From Clarkia xantiana subsp. parviflora (Eukaryota > Streptophyta > Magnoliopsida > Myrtales > Onagraceae): 64,000 nt of DNA. A model generated the notes under the pieces. That model had not been told where the DNA came from. It did no database searches and saw only the letters and a list, made by a program, of their open reading frames with translations. Below are positions 25,673 through 36,063 of this stretch, in pieces (the first letter of the stretch is position 1; each line of letters opens with the position of its first letter). Location: the NCBI GenBank assembly GCA_036873135.1, contig JAPTYO010000010.1:19523772-19587771 (forward strand), in the 5' to 3' direction. Made by a program: the position numbers and the translations under genes.

Positions 25673-25939
25673 GGAAGCAGGGATGAGAGAGAGAGTGGAT
25701 GTGGAGGAAACGAAGCGACGCCTTAAACCTCAGCCCCACCCTTCTACCGGCCCTTACACGTCGCGTTTCCCAAACGGCCCCTGACTAGGAAGTTTCGGGT
25801 TTGCAGGTTGGTCCTCAATTTAGCATTCACTGCAAATGTGAGACTTAAGTTAAGTATCCGAACCAAGGTTGTCAGGATCCGAATCTTACGATTTTAAAAT
25901 TCTAATTAAATAATGGATGCCTTGTATAATAATATTAAA

Positions 25940-27289
25940 ATATTATGATCATAAGCTTATGATTTTACTCACCGACTGTCGTTACACCACAGTACGGGAT
26001 CTTTTGGCCCTGATTGCAAACCTCTATCTGGAGTTGCGCCAAATGGATGTTAAGATTTCATTCCTCACGGAAAACTGGAGGAAGGAAGAGATCTATATGG
26101 AACAACTGAAGGGTTTCGTTACCCCTGAAAACGAACGTCAAGTTTGTAAATTTCAAAGATCGGTCTATGGTCTTAAACAATCGTCCCGACAATGGTACCG
26201 CAGGTTCCACAAGGAAATCGTTGGCAACGGATTTGTGAATCTTCACGAGGATCCCTGCGTGTACATTAAGACCTCTGAGTCGAAGTACGCTATCTTGACG
26301 TTATACGTCGAGGACATACTCATTACCGTGAACGACGTGAGTTATTTAAATGAATCAAAGTTCTGGCTGGCATCTGTTTTCAAGATGAAGGACATGGTAG
26401 ATGCCACGTACATCCTAGGCATTAAGATTGCTAGGAATCGGGCTGCTTGTAAACTATGTCTTTCCCAGGAAGCCTATATCAACAAATTGTTGAGAAGGTT
26501 CAATCTCCAAGATGTCAAACCTCTGGATACACCGGTCGTGTATGGGTGCGCGCTGTCGAAGCGTGATGGCCCAAAAGACCAGACGGTGCGTGAATAGATG
26601 AAAAGTGCAGAGTACCTCAGTATGGTTGGTAGTTTGATGTACACCATGCAATGCACTCACCCGGATATCTGTTACGCCGTGGGCCTAGTAGCACGTTTCC
26701 AATCAGATCCTGGATATCAATATTTACGATATGTTAAACGAATTATTTGATACCTAAAAGGTACTGCCGACTACAGACTGTGTTATAAGGGTAGAAAGCT
26801 AGATTTTTCTAGGTTCAGTGTCGCCGACCATGGTGGCGATCCAGATGATCGTAAGTCTACCTTAGGAGGAGTATTTCTCATTGCTAATGCGGCTATTTCA
26901 TGAATGAGCAAGAAGCAATCATGTGTCGCGCTGTCCAGAATGGAATCCGAATTCATGGTATTCTCTAAGAATGCACGGAAAGAAGTCTGGCTAAAAAGAC
27001 GCTTGACGGCTCTGCTTGACGTCGAGGACAGGGGTAAACCTGTGAGGATTTACTCTGACAGTCAAGCAACGATAAAAGCAGTTAAGAATCCAAAGTACCA
27101 TAATAAGACGAAACACATTGATATTAAATATAATTATGCAAAGAGTATGATAGAAAACAAATTGATCAAATTAAAATACTTATCCTCTAAGAGTATGGTG
27201 TCAGACCCATTGACCTAACCTTTACGTAGGGAAGTTTTCGAAAAGTATGTCAAAATGTTTGGACTGCGTAGAGTTTAGGAGGATTTTAT
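25940..27289 (+). pseudogene. Decayed Copia-type pol: reverse transcriptase and RNase H remnant
   Basis: The translated sequence shows Ty1/Copia reverse transcriptase motifs: a LELRQMDVK-type start, EIYMEQLKGF, KFQRSVYGLKQSSRQWY, then YVEDILI where YVDD is usual, then the DTPVVYGCALSK and RPDICYAVG-type region. RNase H follows at ~26820-27218 (VALSRMESEFM, YSDSQATIKAVKNPKYHNKTKHIDIKYN). Stops interrupt it at about 26595, 26748, 26900 and 27216, and the 5' gag, protease and integrase regions are absent. It is a non-functional remnant and is left as found. The 3' LTR follows after a purine tract (GGAGGA at 27279). Confidence 0.9.
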
Positions 27290-28998
27290 TGTGTCAATTA
27301 ACATTATGAGTTTTGAAGTAATATTCGAATGAAAGAATTTCAGTTTGAGTTTATGATCTTACAACGTCATAATGTTTGTGTTACATCGGATTTTACGGTC
27401 TATAAAATCGTCGTTGGAGTGTAAAACCTCCCAATAAAACATGTCGAATGTGGGCCAGCCTCGTCACACTGACTCGGTCGTCTTGATGGAGGAGGAACCT
27501 CTACCATGTCAAGACCGGCTAAGAACCACAGTGTTTTCGAAAAATAAACCCGGTTAAGCAAAACGATTATTTCATTTCGGGGTTACACGACATGATCTTT
27601 GTTTTGCGTATTGCCGTGGTGAACTCCGTTCATCGGAAACCACATTCTGGGCCAGACGAATCTCTGAGATAGCGTATGACATTTCTCGCTCATGACAATA
27701 TATAATTTCAGGTTATGCTATCGACGCGCACTTCATACTGCGCGTGCCACGTTCGACCACGGGGTCTTGCTCGATTGCGCTAGATAGAATCCTCGTGATT
27801 CTAATGGGCTCAAACTTCTTCACCTAGAGGGTGTGACTGATCCAGGGTGCTTTATGAAGGAGCACCTAAAGTATCCTTACGAACTCATAACTCATATCTA
27901 AGGTCAAGCTCAATGGTCACTTTCAGGCGTACGAACGCAGTGCTGAACAAAAAGGCCTAGTGACCACGTTTTGGGAACCAGTTGAGTTTGACTAAGGCTA
28001 TGAGCAATGGGGATGGTCAAGTTCACATGTAATTATTTGACTCATGTATTCACTAGGTGGACACCAACCGAATATTGGTTGAAGGTTGTGAATACTTGTG
28101 CGGATGCCTTGAAGAAGTGTTCCTATGTGGAAACTAGGCAATTGGAGAATAACAGTTGACCAGGGATACACCACGGCGCAGATATTTTTACATGTTGATA
28201 ACATGTCGTGAATCAACGTTCTGTGGATGCTATAACACTCTTAACCGATGAGTAGCGCGATATCCGTTGTGTCTGCTAGTCGCATGACAAACCTCGTATC
28301 AAAGATTCTGAAGATGGGATGGATTGAAGAACAAATGTTGATGCGTTGGTCGACAACATATTAACAGGCACCCTCCCGTTCCGGCGAGTGGGAGCTATTG
28401 GCATTTGGTGAATGGACTGCCATAATAAGAGCCATTTAATATAAACCCATCACCTAAATAATTGGGTAATGTCACATTAGGGATTTTGGGCTAGGCCTAA
28501 AATCCTAATGGACATGAGATGCCCAAAATTAGGCCTCTCCTTACTCCTAGGCCGGCCGAAATTAACATAAGGGTAGATGTGCGTTTTGCCCACCCCCTCT
28601 TACAAAACTCTTACAAATAGGGATTGTCAGAGATTTATTCAGGGTTAATCACTCCTCCTCCTAAGTGTTGAGACAAAGAAATCTCTCCTCCCTAAAAGTG
28701 CTAGTTTTGGCCGAACCACATCAAAATGAGGTGTCAAATTGTTTTGAGCAATTACCCCAGAGATCCATCTATGCGAGGAATCGACAAGAGGCTTTGCTGT
28801 GGAGACTATTTCGTGTAGGCGATTCCTTAACAAGAATCCTTACAAGATCCGTCTGGCGGACCGCGAACTCCCCTCAAGATCTTGGGTCTACGAAAAGCAA
28901 GAACTGGTACGTGTCTCTATTCCGCTACGTAATTAGCTTACCTGGCATGTACACGTGTTTTTTTTTTTTTTCGTATTAACTATGCCATATATCCTACA
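27290..28998 (+). mobile_element. Copia 3' LTR, copy 2 (~1.7 kb)
   Basis: It begins TGTGTCAATTAACATTATGAG just after the purine tract at the end of RNase H and ends near CCTACA. The same start in copy 3 reads TGTATTATGATGATAACATTTTGAG on the minus strand. The 3' half matches copies 1, 3 and 4. A TACAAATAGGGATTG box at 28611-28625 is a candidate promoter. A T12 run near 28960 interrupts the terminal part. Confidence 0.75.
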
Positions 28999-29671
28999 TA
29001 GATAATCAACAAGTCCAGAACGGGAACTAGAATATGTAAGATATGTAGAAAAATGGTATAAGCATTGAGTTGAATCGTCAAAGAAGAAGAGGGATGCAAT
29101 TATTTCAACACTTCTCTACAAGTTCTTGACGAATTATCAACAAGCAAAGGTAGATCTAGAATCACAAGATCAAAGACTCATAACAAAAATAAAATAGATC
29201 TAGAAAAATGCAAGCATTAAGTTAAATCGTCAGAGAAGTGAAACGTCACAAACATTTCTATGATTTCACTACAAGTTCCTGACGAATTATCATCATGCAA
29301 CAACATATATGAACTGATATAAGCATTTAAGTTGAATCGTCGAAGAAACGAAACGTCGTGACTGTTAATTAAGGTTCACGATGAATTCTTGACGAATAAT
29401 CAACATGCAAATCAGATTTGAAGTTCAACATCGAACAAGAAAAAAATCGTCATGACGATTCATAAGAAAAAATTAATTAAAAATTGAATCAGCAATCATG
29501 TGAATCGAGAAGAAAAAGATTTCAATACCAGAATCACCAGATCAGATAAATGTTCATCACAAAACATATGGGAAATCACAAATAAACCAGATCGGATTCA
29601 ACAAAAATTGCAGCGGAGAAATACATGAATCAAAGAGACGAAGCAATCAGAGCTTCAAAGCTCTGATACTA
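28999..29671 (-). mobile_element. Leader region of a minus-strand LTR element with ~130 bp imperfect repeats
   Basis: On the minus strand this follows an LTR end and a primer-binding site TAGTATCAGAGCTT (29671-29658), so it would be the untranslated leader. It contains three diverged units, each pairing a TTGAATCGTC(A/G)AAGAA motif with TTGACGAATTATCAAC about 70-80 bp later (near 29050-29150, 29210-29300 and 29325-29405). The two motifs are partly complementary to each other. No coding sequence remains before the element meets the Copia LTR end. Confidence 0.55.
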
Positions 29672-30603
29672 TGTTAAAATCGAAGCTACTAAAGGAAAAC
29701 CCTAGCAGAGTGGCGCAGGAGGAAAGCCAGCAGAGTGACGCAAAGAAGACTCAAAGGTTTATCAAGTCAGCTCCTTCAACTAGGGATGTCAATGGGGCGG
29801 GGCGGGGCGGGTATCATCAGACCCGAACCCGCCCCGCGGGTCAGTAAAATCGACCCGAACCCGCCCCACACATCCATCGGGGCGGGTCTTGTAAGTAAAA
29901 AAAAAATCGGCGGGGCGACCCGCGGGGCCCCGCCCCGCCCCGTGAAGTCTTCATCTCCATCGTTGTTTAAGGGAGTAACTAGACAGTCTTGCATTTAATT
30001 TCCAGACAAAAAATGACTGTTTTGCTTCTTTAAAGCTTAAATATGCACTTTGAATAATTAAATGACATGAAGGAATCCAATGAAAGCATTAATGAAAATA
30101 TGCAATAAAGATAACTTGGAATTAATGAAACCGTGCAAAAAAAAACTTGGAATTGACAAAGCATTAATATTGAGCATTAAATTTTATTTACACTTTTAGT
30201 TTGTATTATTTTAAATATATATTATAACTACCATATTATTTTATAAAATAACAATATATATATATATAATATGCGGGGCGGGTCTATGGGGCCCCGCGCC
30301 CCTAGACCCAGACCCGCCCCGCCCCGGTCTACCTCGCCCCCGAACCCGTCCCATGACCCGCGGGTCGGCGGGTCAGCGGGTCAAACCCGGGTCGGGGCCC
30401 CGAGACCCGTTGCCATCCCTACCTTCAACTGGTGACTCTCCCCCTTAAATAGACAAACGAAAAGAAGTAATTACAATTTAGTCCAAAGGAAATAAATAAA
30501 TGAGCAATAGAGACTGAACAAACACAAAATTCAAACTAAACCCAAAATACAAATGAGACTGGGCCAAAACAGACATTGGCTAGGCTCATAATTAAGCCTA
30601 ACA
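29672..30603 (-). mobile_element. LTR of a minus-strand retroelement, split by a hAT element
   Basis: Read on the minus strand it starts TGTTAGGCTTAATTATGAGC, has the promoter-like GTCTATTTAAGGGGGAGAG, is interrupted by 29781-30421, resumes, and ends GATTTTAACA directly before TAGTATCAGAGC (methionine-tRNA-type primer site). Without the insertion the LTR is about 283 bp. Only this LTR and some leader remain, and I see no partner LTR. Confidence 0.75.
29781..30421. mobile_element. Non-autonomous hAT element, 641 bp, GC-rich ends
   Basis: The ends TAGGGATGTCAATGGG and CCCGTTGCCATCCCTA are inverted repeats. A perfect 8 bp duplication CCTTCAAC lies at 29773-29780 and 30422-30429, as expected for hAT. 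Subterminal regions are dense in GGCGGG, GACCCGC and CCCGCGGGTC words, whereas the middle (30000-30260) is AT-rich with a (TA)n run. No transposase is encoded. Confidence 0.88.
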
Positions 30604-31989
30604 GACGTCTTCGGAAAAAAAAAACTACCATTATTTTATGCGGTTATGATATCTAAAATTGGTTCCGCGATGGTACTTGATAATCGCGGTAATACGTAAT
30701 AGTTTTCATAGTTTCAGACATAAAAAAATACAGCGTATCGTAATCATTCACTGATATCGTATCCCTAAGCGGTTGCTTGGTAGCATTGTTGGAGACGTTC
30801 CTAATCAAATTTTCATTATTAAGGAGTGTATCAGTATAAGATCTTTTGGGAGTTGCTATATCAACAAATACGACATTCCAATCGATCTGTAATTGTTCAT
30901 ATGCTAGTAGTTTGCATTTAGCTGTTTATTTTTATTTATTATTATAGTGGAGATATGGATGTATCATCTTTTTCTATATAATTATAATGACATGTATGTT
31001 TTTTTAATAGTCCAACGAATAAGAATTTTGATTTCTTATTTTCATGTTTGTTTCGAAATTTCGGCTCAAGGTGGAATTCGAATACCAAACGGGTTTTGAT
31101 CTCAATTATGATTTCCACACCTAAAATAACGTTTCCTTGATTTTGAGAAATATCGATTTCATCTGATATTGATATTAGCGAATAATAATTATGCCTCTAC
31201 AACTCCGATCACTACCCGATTCTGACCGGCTACTATCTCAACTCCGGCCGACCATCACTTAAGTCCGACAACACCTGAAACTCGCTGACAACTATTTCCA
31301 GCGCAGGAGAGCTCCAAATTGGGGGCTCCATCAAGCCCGTTGTGGCTTCAGCCATGTGGCTCAGATTGGGGCCAAAAGGCTCACAATCAGAATTTTATGG
31401 TCTCGATTGAAGTCTATATGGCTCCAATTGAGACAAGAGTGCTCGGAATCTCCGACCGTTGAAGTTGTTGTAAGGAACCACCCTATGCTGTGGTTAAAAA
31501 AAAATAGACTTTTAAAGGATATAATTTGGAAACTTATTTCTATTCACATTCATTTTATTGTTTACTTATCAAACAACTTTACATGTGGTAAACAAATTGA
31601 GATGATAATCTGATTACCACTTTGTAACTCGCGTAAATTGTTGTTGTGACGTCAAAACAAGAGACTTATTCAACATACACGATAATCTTATTGCGTTATG
31701 CTCATATAAAGGAACACGACACTTAGGTTTTTTTTTTTTTTGTACTCATTCATATTACATTATCACGTTATGTTAAGTTAGTATTAACATTTAACATACG
31801 AGATATTTAAACAAATATTAAATAATGAGCATTAGATCTATAAACTTATAACTTTATCGTGAGCCACATGACGATACATGAATAAAAATACGACACGATG
31901 AAACCGATTCAGAATGTAAGTTTACATTAGCAGCTAAATGACTGAAATTTACATGACAAAACCAGAAGAATCACTATCGGAGTATATCC
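30604..31989. other. No gene seen
   Basis: No credible coding sequence. A short stretch at 31200-31260 (CTCCGGCCGACCATCAC) resembles the core words of the fold-back elements, without the GGGTTAA ends. A T-run lies at 31730-31741. Confidence 0.5.
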
Positions 31990-33921
31990 TCAAAGCTCCA
32001 GCACCACAACTGCGATCAATAAAAAGAAAGACGAAAACTTCATGTCATTATAATCGAATTGAAGAAGATATAGAGAATAAGACGTGTATTAAAAAATAAA
32101 TAATAAATAAATACTTCAACTTTTCACTGTATTATAGTACTCTTCATTTTAATCCATTTAATAGCTTTCAGTTCGGCCATTTCGATCTTTTATTTTAATT
32201 TTTTCACCTTTTTAAATTGTGAAACCGCACTATGATATTATATCAATAAAAAATAAGTAGAGAAAAAGATTTACGTACAGTCGGAATCCGTAGTTATCCA
32301 ATTTACTTTCCTTGACGGAGATTCAGAAGACATAAAGCGGTCGATTCTCGAGGAAACGCCGGAGAAGGCGGAGGAAGTGGTGGTTGAGCAGCTCTCCACG
32401 TCCCACCGGAAGCTGATCTTCGGCGAATCGATGCTCAGTTGATCCTCGTCCGGAACTGCTTTAAGAGCCGGTTTATTCCTAAACAGTAACACCTGTAAAG
32501 TATTAGAATTACATTGTTAATTCAACTTAATTATCATTCAAGCCGTCTTAGCTCAGCTGGTAGAGCGCGTGGCTTTTAACCACGTGGTCGTGGGTTCGAT
32601 TCCCACAGACGGCGATTTTTCAATTTCAGTTTTGTTTTTACCTTTCGAGCTAGAAACTTGCCTCCTCCCTTATCGCCTCTGGTGGCAGCAGCCCACCTCA
32701 AGAGCTCCTTCATCCTGGACATGGCTTTCACTTTCTCTCCCTTAACATTCTCCTTAATCTCAGCCATACACGAAGTTTCGCCAGTAATGCTCAACGTTGC
32801 GGCAGCTTCGATGAGGGGCAGAACTTTGTTCCCGACATAATGAGAAGAAGAAGGCGAATCTGCGGACCGGCGATGGCTAACAATCCCTAGTCCCCGAGCA
32901 ATAATGTCTTCCTTCTTCATTGTCGTTCCTGATGCTCGTCGTCGTGGTACGTCCCACCGGTTAAAAGTAGCGGGCTGCTTCAAGTTGATGGTGCTGTAAA
33001 AGCACGCTTTCGCCACGTCTTTCCGGCACAGAATTGCAAAGACCGCCTTGAAATCGGACTTTCTCGTCGACCTCCTCGTATTCTTGTCGGATTGAGATTG
33101 TGATCGGTTCCTGAACAGAAATATGTCCTTTTGTTTCACTTGTTGATCTGTTCATAATAAAAGAGTTAAATTGTTAGCTCATGCTTACAGAGTCGAATAA
33201 ATTGACATATTAAGTGTTACATGTGTACAAATTGCTAGTTCCATAATTTTTTTATCAAATTTAGATGGAATGTGACACGTGTGCGTGATGAATAAAAACA
33301 GTGCAAATTATTAGAAGATATTTGGCTAGTCTACAAATTGTTAGCTCTGTTATTTGGACAATTGAAGATATTGCTAGCTATTACTTTATTTATTTGTGCA
33401 TAGCACGTTGGTGATTTTATAAAAAAAAAATGAAAATTCTAACGGAACTAGCAATTTTTAAACATGAAATAGCTAAGTAGGACGAAGCTATTGAAGGATG
33501 ATGAGGCAATTATCCCCTTAAATTTTGGTGATGTTTAATTTTGACCTTAATTTTTTTTTCCGATATGCTCTTTAAAATTTTACATTTGCTATCTAATTTT
33601 TTTGTTCCCCTATTTCAATTTTTACCCCATAATAATTAAATAAAATTCATGGCTTTAGCAATTTGTAATATCCAATCATCATCATCAACTAACAATTTGA
33701 TAACCAATCCTAAAACAAAAATCCAATAACAAAAAAACCTACAAAAACTAATGTTCTTATATCGTACCAGAAGGATCATCGTCACAAGATGGTTCATGTT
33801 GGGCTGCTGCCTTGAAGATCCAGTGAAAAATCTGCGATCAATAAGTTTCTTAGTCTCTGTTTGTGTTTGGGGTGAGTGCAAATTTAAAAGAGAGAGAGGT
33901 TCAATTCAATATTACCTGCAT
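31990..33921 (-). CDS. Plant protein of unknown function ending in a conserved [14 protein letters not shown], 5 coding exons
   Basis: Minus-strand coding exons are 33921-33916, 33831-33768, 33147-32642, 32492-32279 and 32009-31990. They join in phase to 269 residues. The first coding exon holds only Met-Gln. Exon 2 then reads [14 protein letters not shown]. The middle is basic ([19 protein letters not shown]) and includes [13 protein letters not shown] and a [20 protein letters not shown] region. The C-terminal part [19 protein letters not shown] and the last residues [14 protein letters not shown] look conserved among plant proteins as far as I recall. I know no function and see no membrane segment or signal peptide. 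A later in-frame Met at 33139 is an alternative start, but the exon chain with clean splice sites supports the upstream one. The third coding intron (32493-32641) contains a tRNA gene on the other strand. Confidence 0.78.
32542..32614 (+). tRNA. trnK-UUU: tRNA-Lys (UUU)
   Basis: A full cloverleaf can be drawn: acceptor GCCGTCT/AGACGGC, D-arm GCTC..GAGC, anticodon stem CGTGG/CCACG with loop CTTTTAA (anticodon TTT), variable TGGTC, T-arm GTGGG TTCGATT CCCAC, discriminator G. The A box TAGCTCAGCTGG and B box GGTTCGATTCC are intact, and a T5 run (pol III stop) follows at 32616-32620. It has no intron and is of nuclear type. Confidence 0.97.
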
Positions 33922-34169
33922 GGTTTGTATATATAGAGAGAGATCGGTTTGGTCAATGCCAGAGGAGAGAGAAAATGTATCCTTGCTGTCTGTACAAGAT
34001 TCTTGGTCTTGTCTGAGAGGAGACAACAATGTAGGGAAGAAGACAAGAGTAAGAAGAAGAAGAAGTGAATCTAAGGAAGATGAAGCGAGACAAGACAAGA
34101 CAAGACAGCGCGGCAGTGAATTAATGAATGATTCCCCAGTAACATGGGTTAGAGATGTTGAACGTGTTC

Positions 34170-34179
34170 ATATATATAG
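34170..34179 (-). promoter_or_regulatory. Candidate TATA box of the 269-residue protein gene
   Basis: On the minus strand the sequence reads CTCTATATATATGAACACG about 250 bp upstream of the first coding exon, which suits a 5' UTR of ~220 bp. A CT-rich leader (CTTCTTCTTCTTCTTACTC on the minus strand, 34045-34065) follows it. A second CTCTATATATAC lies closer, near 33932. Assigned from position only. Confidence 0.4.
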
Positions 34180-34204
34180 AGCATGTGGTTGGTTTACGTT
34201 TTAA

Positions 34205-35285
34205 ATTGTATATATATATATATGATTTAGGTTTTGGCCGAATAACATATCGCGTCAGACATAACATAAGAAGATGCGAGTATAACAGAACTTAACGGGT
34301 TGATTAAACTATATTGACATGAACAGTTTATGTAGTAGTTGTTCACTAAATTTGGTCGAAAAAATTCTAGACCGTTGACAGAATAGTCACGTAACGGGAA
34401 AGACATAGAGGAGGTACCGCACTTAACGGGCAGACATCATGACTATACTAGATAGGCTGCTAGTGGATTTAATGTTGATGAGACTAGTGCATCTGCTAGT
34501 TGCTCACTAAATCTGATCAGAAAAAAAAAATTACTATACCGTAAATAGAAGAGTACGTCCAAACATTACGTAACCGTATGAATTTAGGGTGGATATTAAT
34601 TATTAGCTCATTCCTTTCTTTGAAAAAAAATTATTTGGTTCAGGACCTTGTGGCCTTTGATACACCGTGCATTTAGGGTACCTCCCACACGTATTATACA
34701 TAGAGATATAGATTCGATGTGGTCCTCATGCATAACAACTCACTTGATGAGTAAACATTCGTGTTATATATAACATATAGGCGTACTTGTTGTGTTTCGA
34801 TTACGACCCGCTCCGTGTCGAGCTCAGTTGCCAACTTTTTTTGTTTCTCTATATTCTTATCTCGTGATCATGATGATCTGTATCGAATCCAGATGCCAAG
34901 TCACCCTTGTGGCTTAAGCCTATAGTAGTTGACTTAGCGATTTTAACTATATAATTAAGGCTGCTAGACTTTCTTTCGTGCTCAGTTGACTCAAGTTATC
35001 CAACTTTACATTTTACGGACTGAATGATGCAAAATGAAGATTATTTTAGACTGTGGTCTGTGAGTGTTAATTACCAATAGAGAGAGAGAGAGTAGCCAAC
35101 ACTGAAATAAGGCTAAGCAAAATTCAAGGTTACTTCAACTACTACAAGGTTTCTCGATGATTCGACTACTACTCAATTCAGTACGTACGTGAGAGACTAA
35201 TAAATGTTACCCTACAACAATGTTCCAAATGAAACCACAACGCGTACTTAACCTTTCATCCACAAACAAATCTCTATCAAACCAT
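34205..35285. other. No gene seen
   Basis: No credible coding or RNA gene. A (GA)n-like run lies at 35081-35093. A (TA)n run at 34209-34222 adjoins the upstream end of the neighbouring gene. Confidence 0.5.
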
Positions 35286-35289
35286 GTAA

Positions 35290-35640
35290 TATGATGTAGC
35301 GGTTCAGCGCTTCATCACTTAACCAATAGTAAATCTTTAAAATGTGAAATTTCAATAGAAAGTAGGAAAGAGAAAGTAAATGAATAAATGTATTGGTGCT
35401 TGGTAGACCCTATATCACTTTCTATAGAAATTTCACATGTTGTAGCAACACTCCTTAACTAAAAGTCAGGGTTCAGTTCCTGCTAGTGACCATGAGAATG
35501 TAAAAATATTCATGGTTAGAATTTTACCCTTAAAGGCTGACCCGGTGCGGGTGGAGATCAGACTACTTCTGGAGCAATCATGTTACATGTGCTGCCCTCC
35601 AGATGGGCCCCTCTTATGACCACCCGCGGGAAATCGAAAA
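35290..35640 (+). mobile_element. SINE, interrupted by a MITE
   Basis: Removing the insertion at 35327-35453 and one duplicated 9-mer gives a tRNA-like head: GCGGTTCAGCGCTTCATCACTTAAC followed by AAAAGTCAGGGTTCAGTTCC. The latter fits a pol III B box (GGTTCRANTCC type). The body ends with GTGCTGCCCTCC..GGGCCCCTCTTATGACCACCCGCGGGAAA, similar to poly(A)-ending tails near 16205-16296 and 51705-51746. The exact ends and target duplication were not determined. Confidence 0.6.
35327..35453. mobile_element. 127 bp MITE nested in the SINE
   Basis: It is the same family as 8055-8207, in the opposite orientation: TAGTAAATCTTTAAAATGTG at the left and ATGTTGTAGCAACACTC at the right, with AGAAAGT and CACCAAGCACC-type internal blocks on the minus strand. 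The flanks CTTAACCAA (35318-35326) and CTTAACTAA (35454-35462) match at 8 of 9 bases, a 9 bp target duplication. Confidence 0.82.
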
Positions 35641-36063
35641 CAAATAAACAAATTTGTATCAAAATTCGAAACTAATGTCATAATTGGTTAATTAAATAAA
35701 AAAAAAGGAATAGAAATGATCATTACTTATTAGGGTTGAGATTCAAAATCCTATTTCAAACCTTATTTGCAATAATTATTATTATTTTTTTTTTTCATAA
35801 TTCCAAATTCATTGTTTTGTTTGAATTCGAAAATAAAGGCATACGATAATAATAATGATTTAAAAGTAAACCCTAACTAGTGATAATTCCATAATGCCAA
35901 CTATATCCATCTGTCTTTCTTTATCCAAATAATGTTTAATATAATCATAGAATGAAATGAACACGATCCGACTATATAACTAATAAATAGTTAATTATCT
36001 TGTAAAATTGATAAAATTTACAAATTATATCACTTAGACACGGTCAGACCGTGGTGACCATGT

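Noticed and set aside
25563..25784. 73-residue frame upstream of the Alba gene
   Set aside because: It overlaps the Alba first exon antisense and the promoter with its telo-box.
29735..29998. Pro/Gly/Arg-rich frames in the GC-rich end of the hAT element
   Set aside because: They follow from GGCGGG repeats in a transposon terminus.
32542..32614. Organelle-derived tRNA insertion
   Set aside because: It fits a nuclear tRNA-Lys with intact A and B boxes and a T-run terminator, and has no chloroplast or mitochondrial flanks. The chloroplast tRNA-Lys(UUU) has a large intron, absent here.
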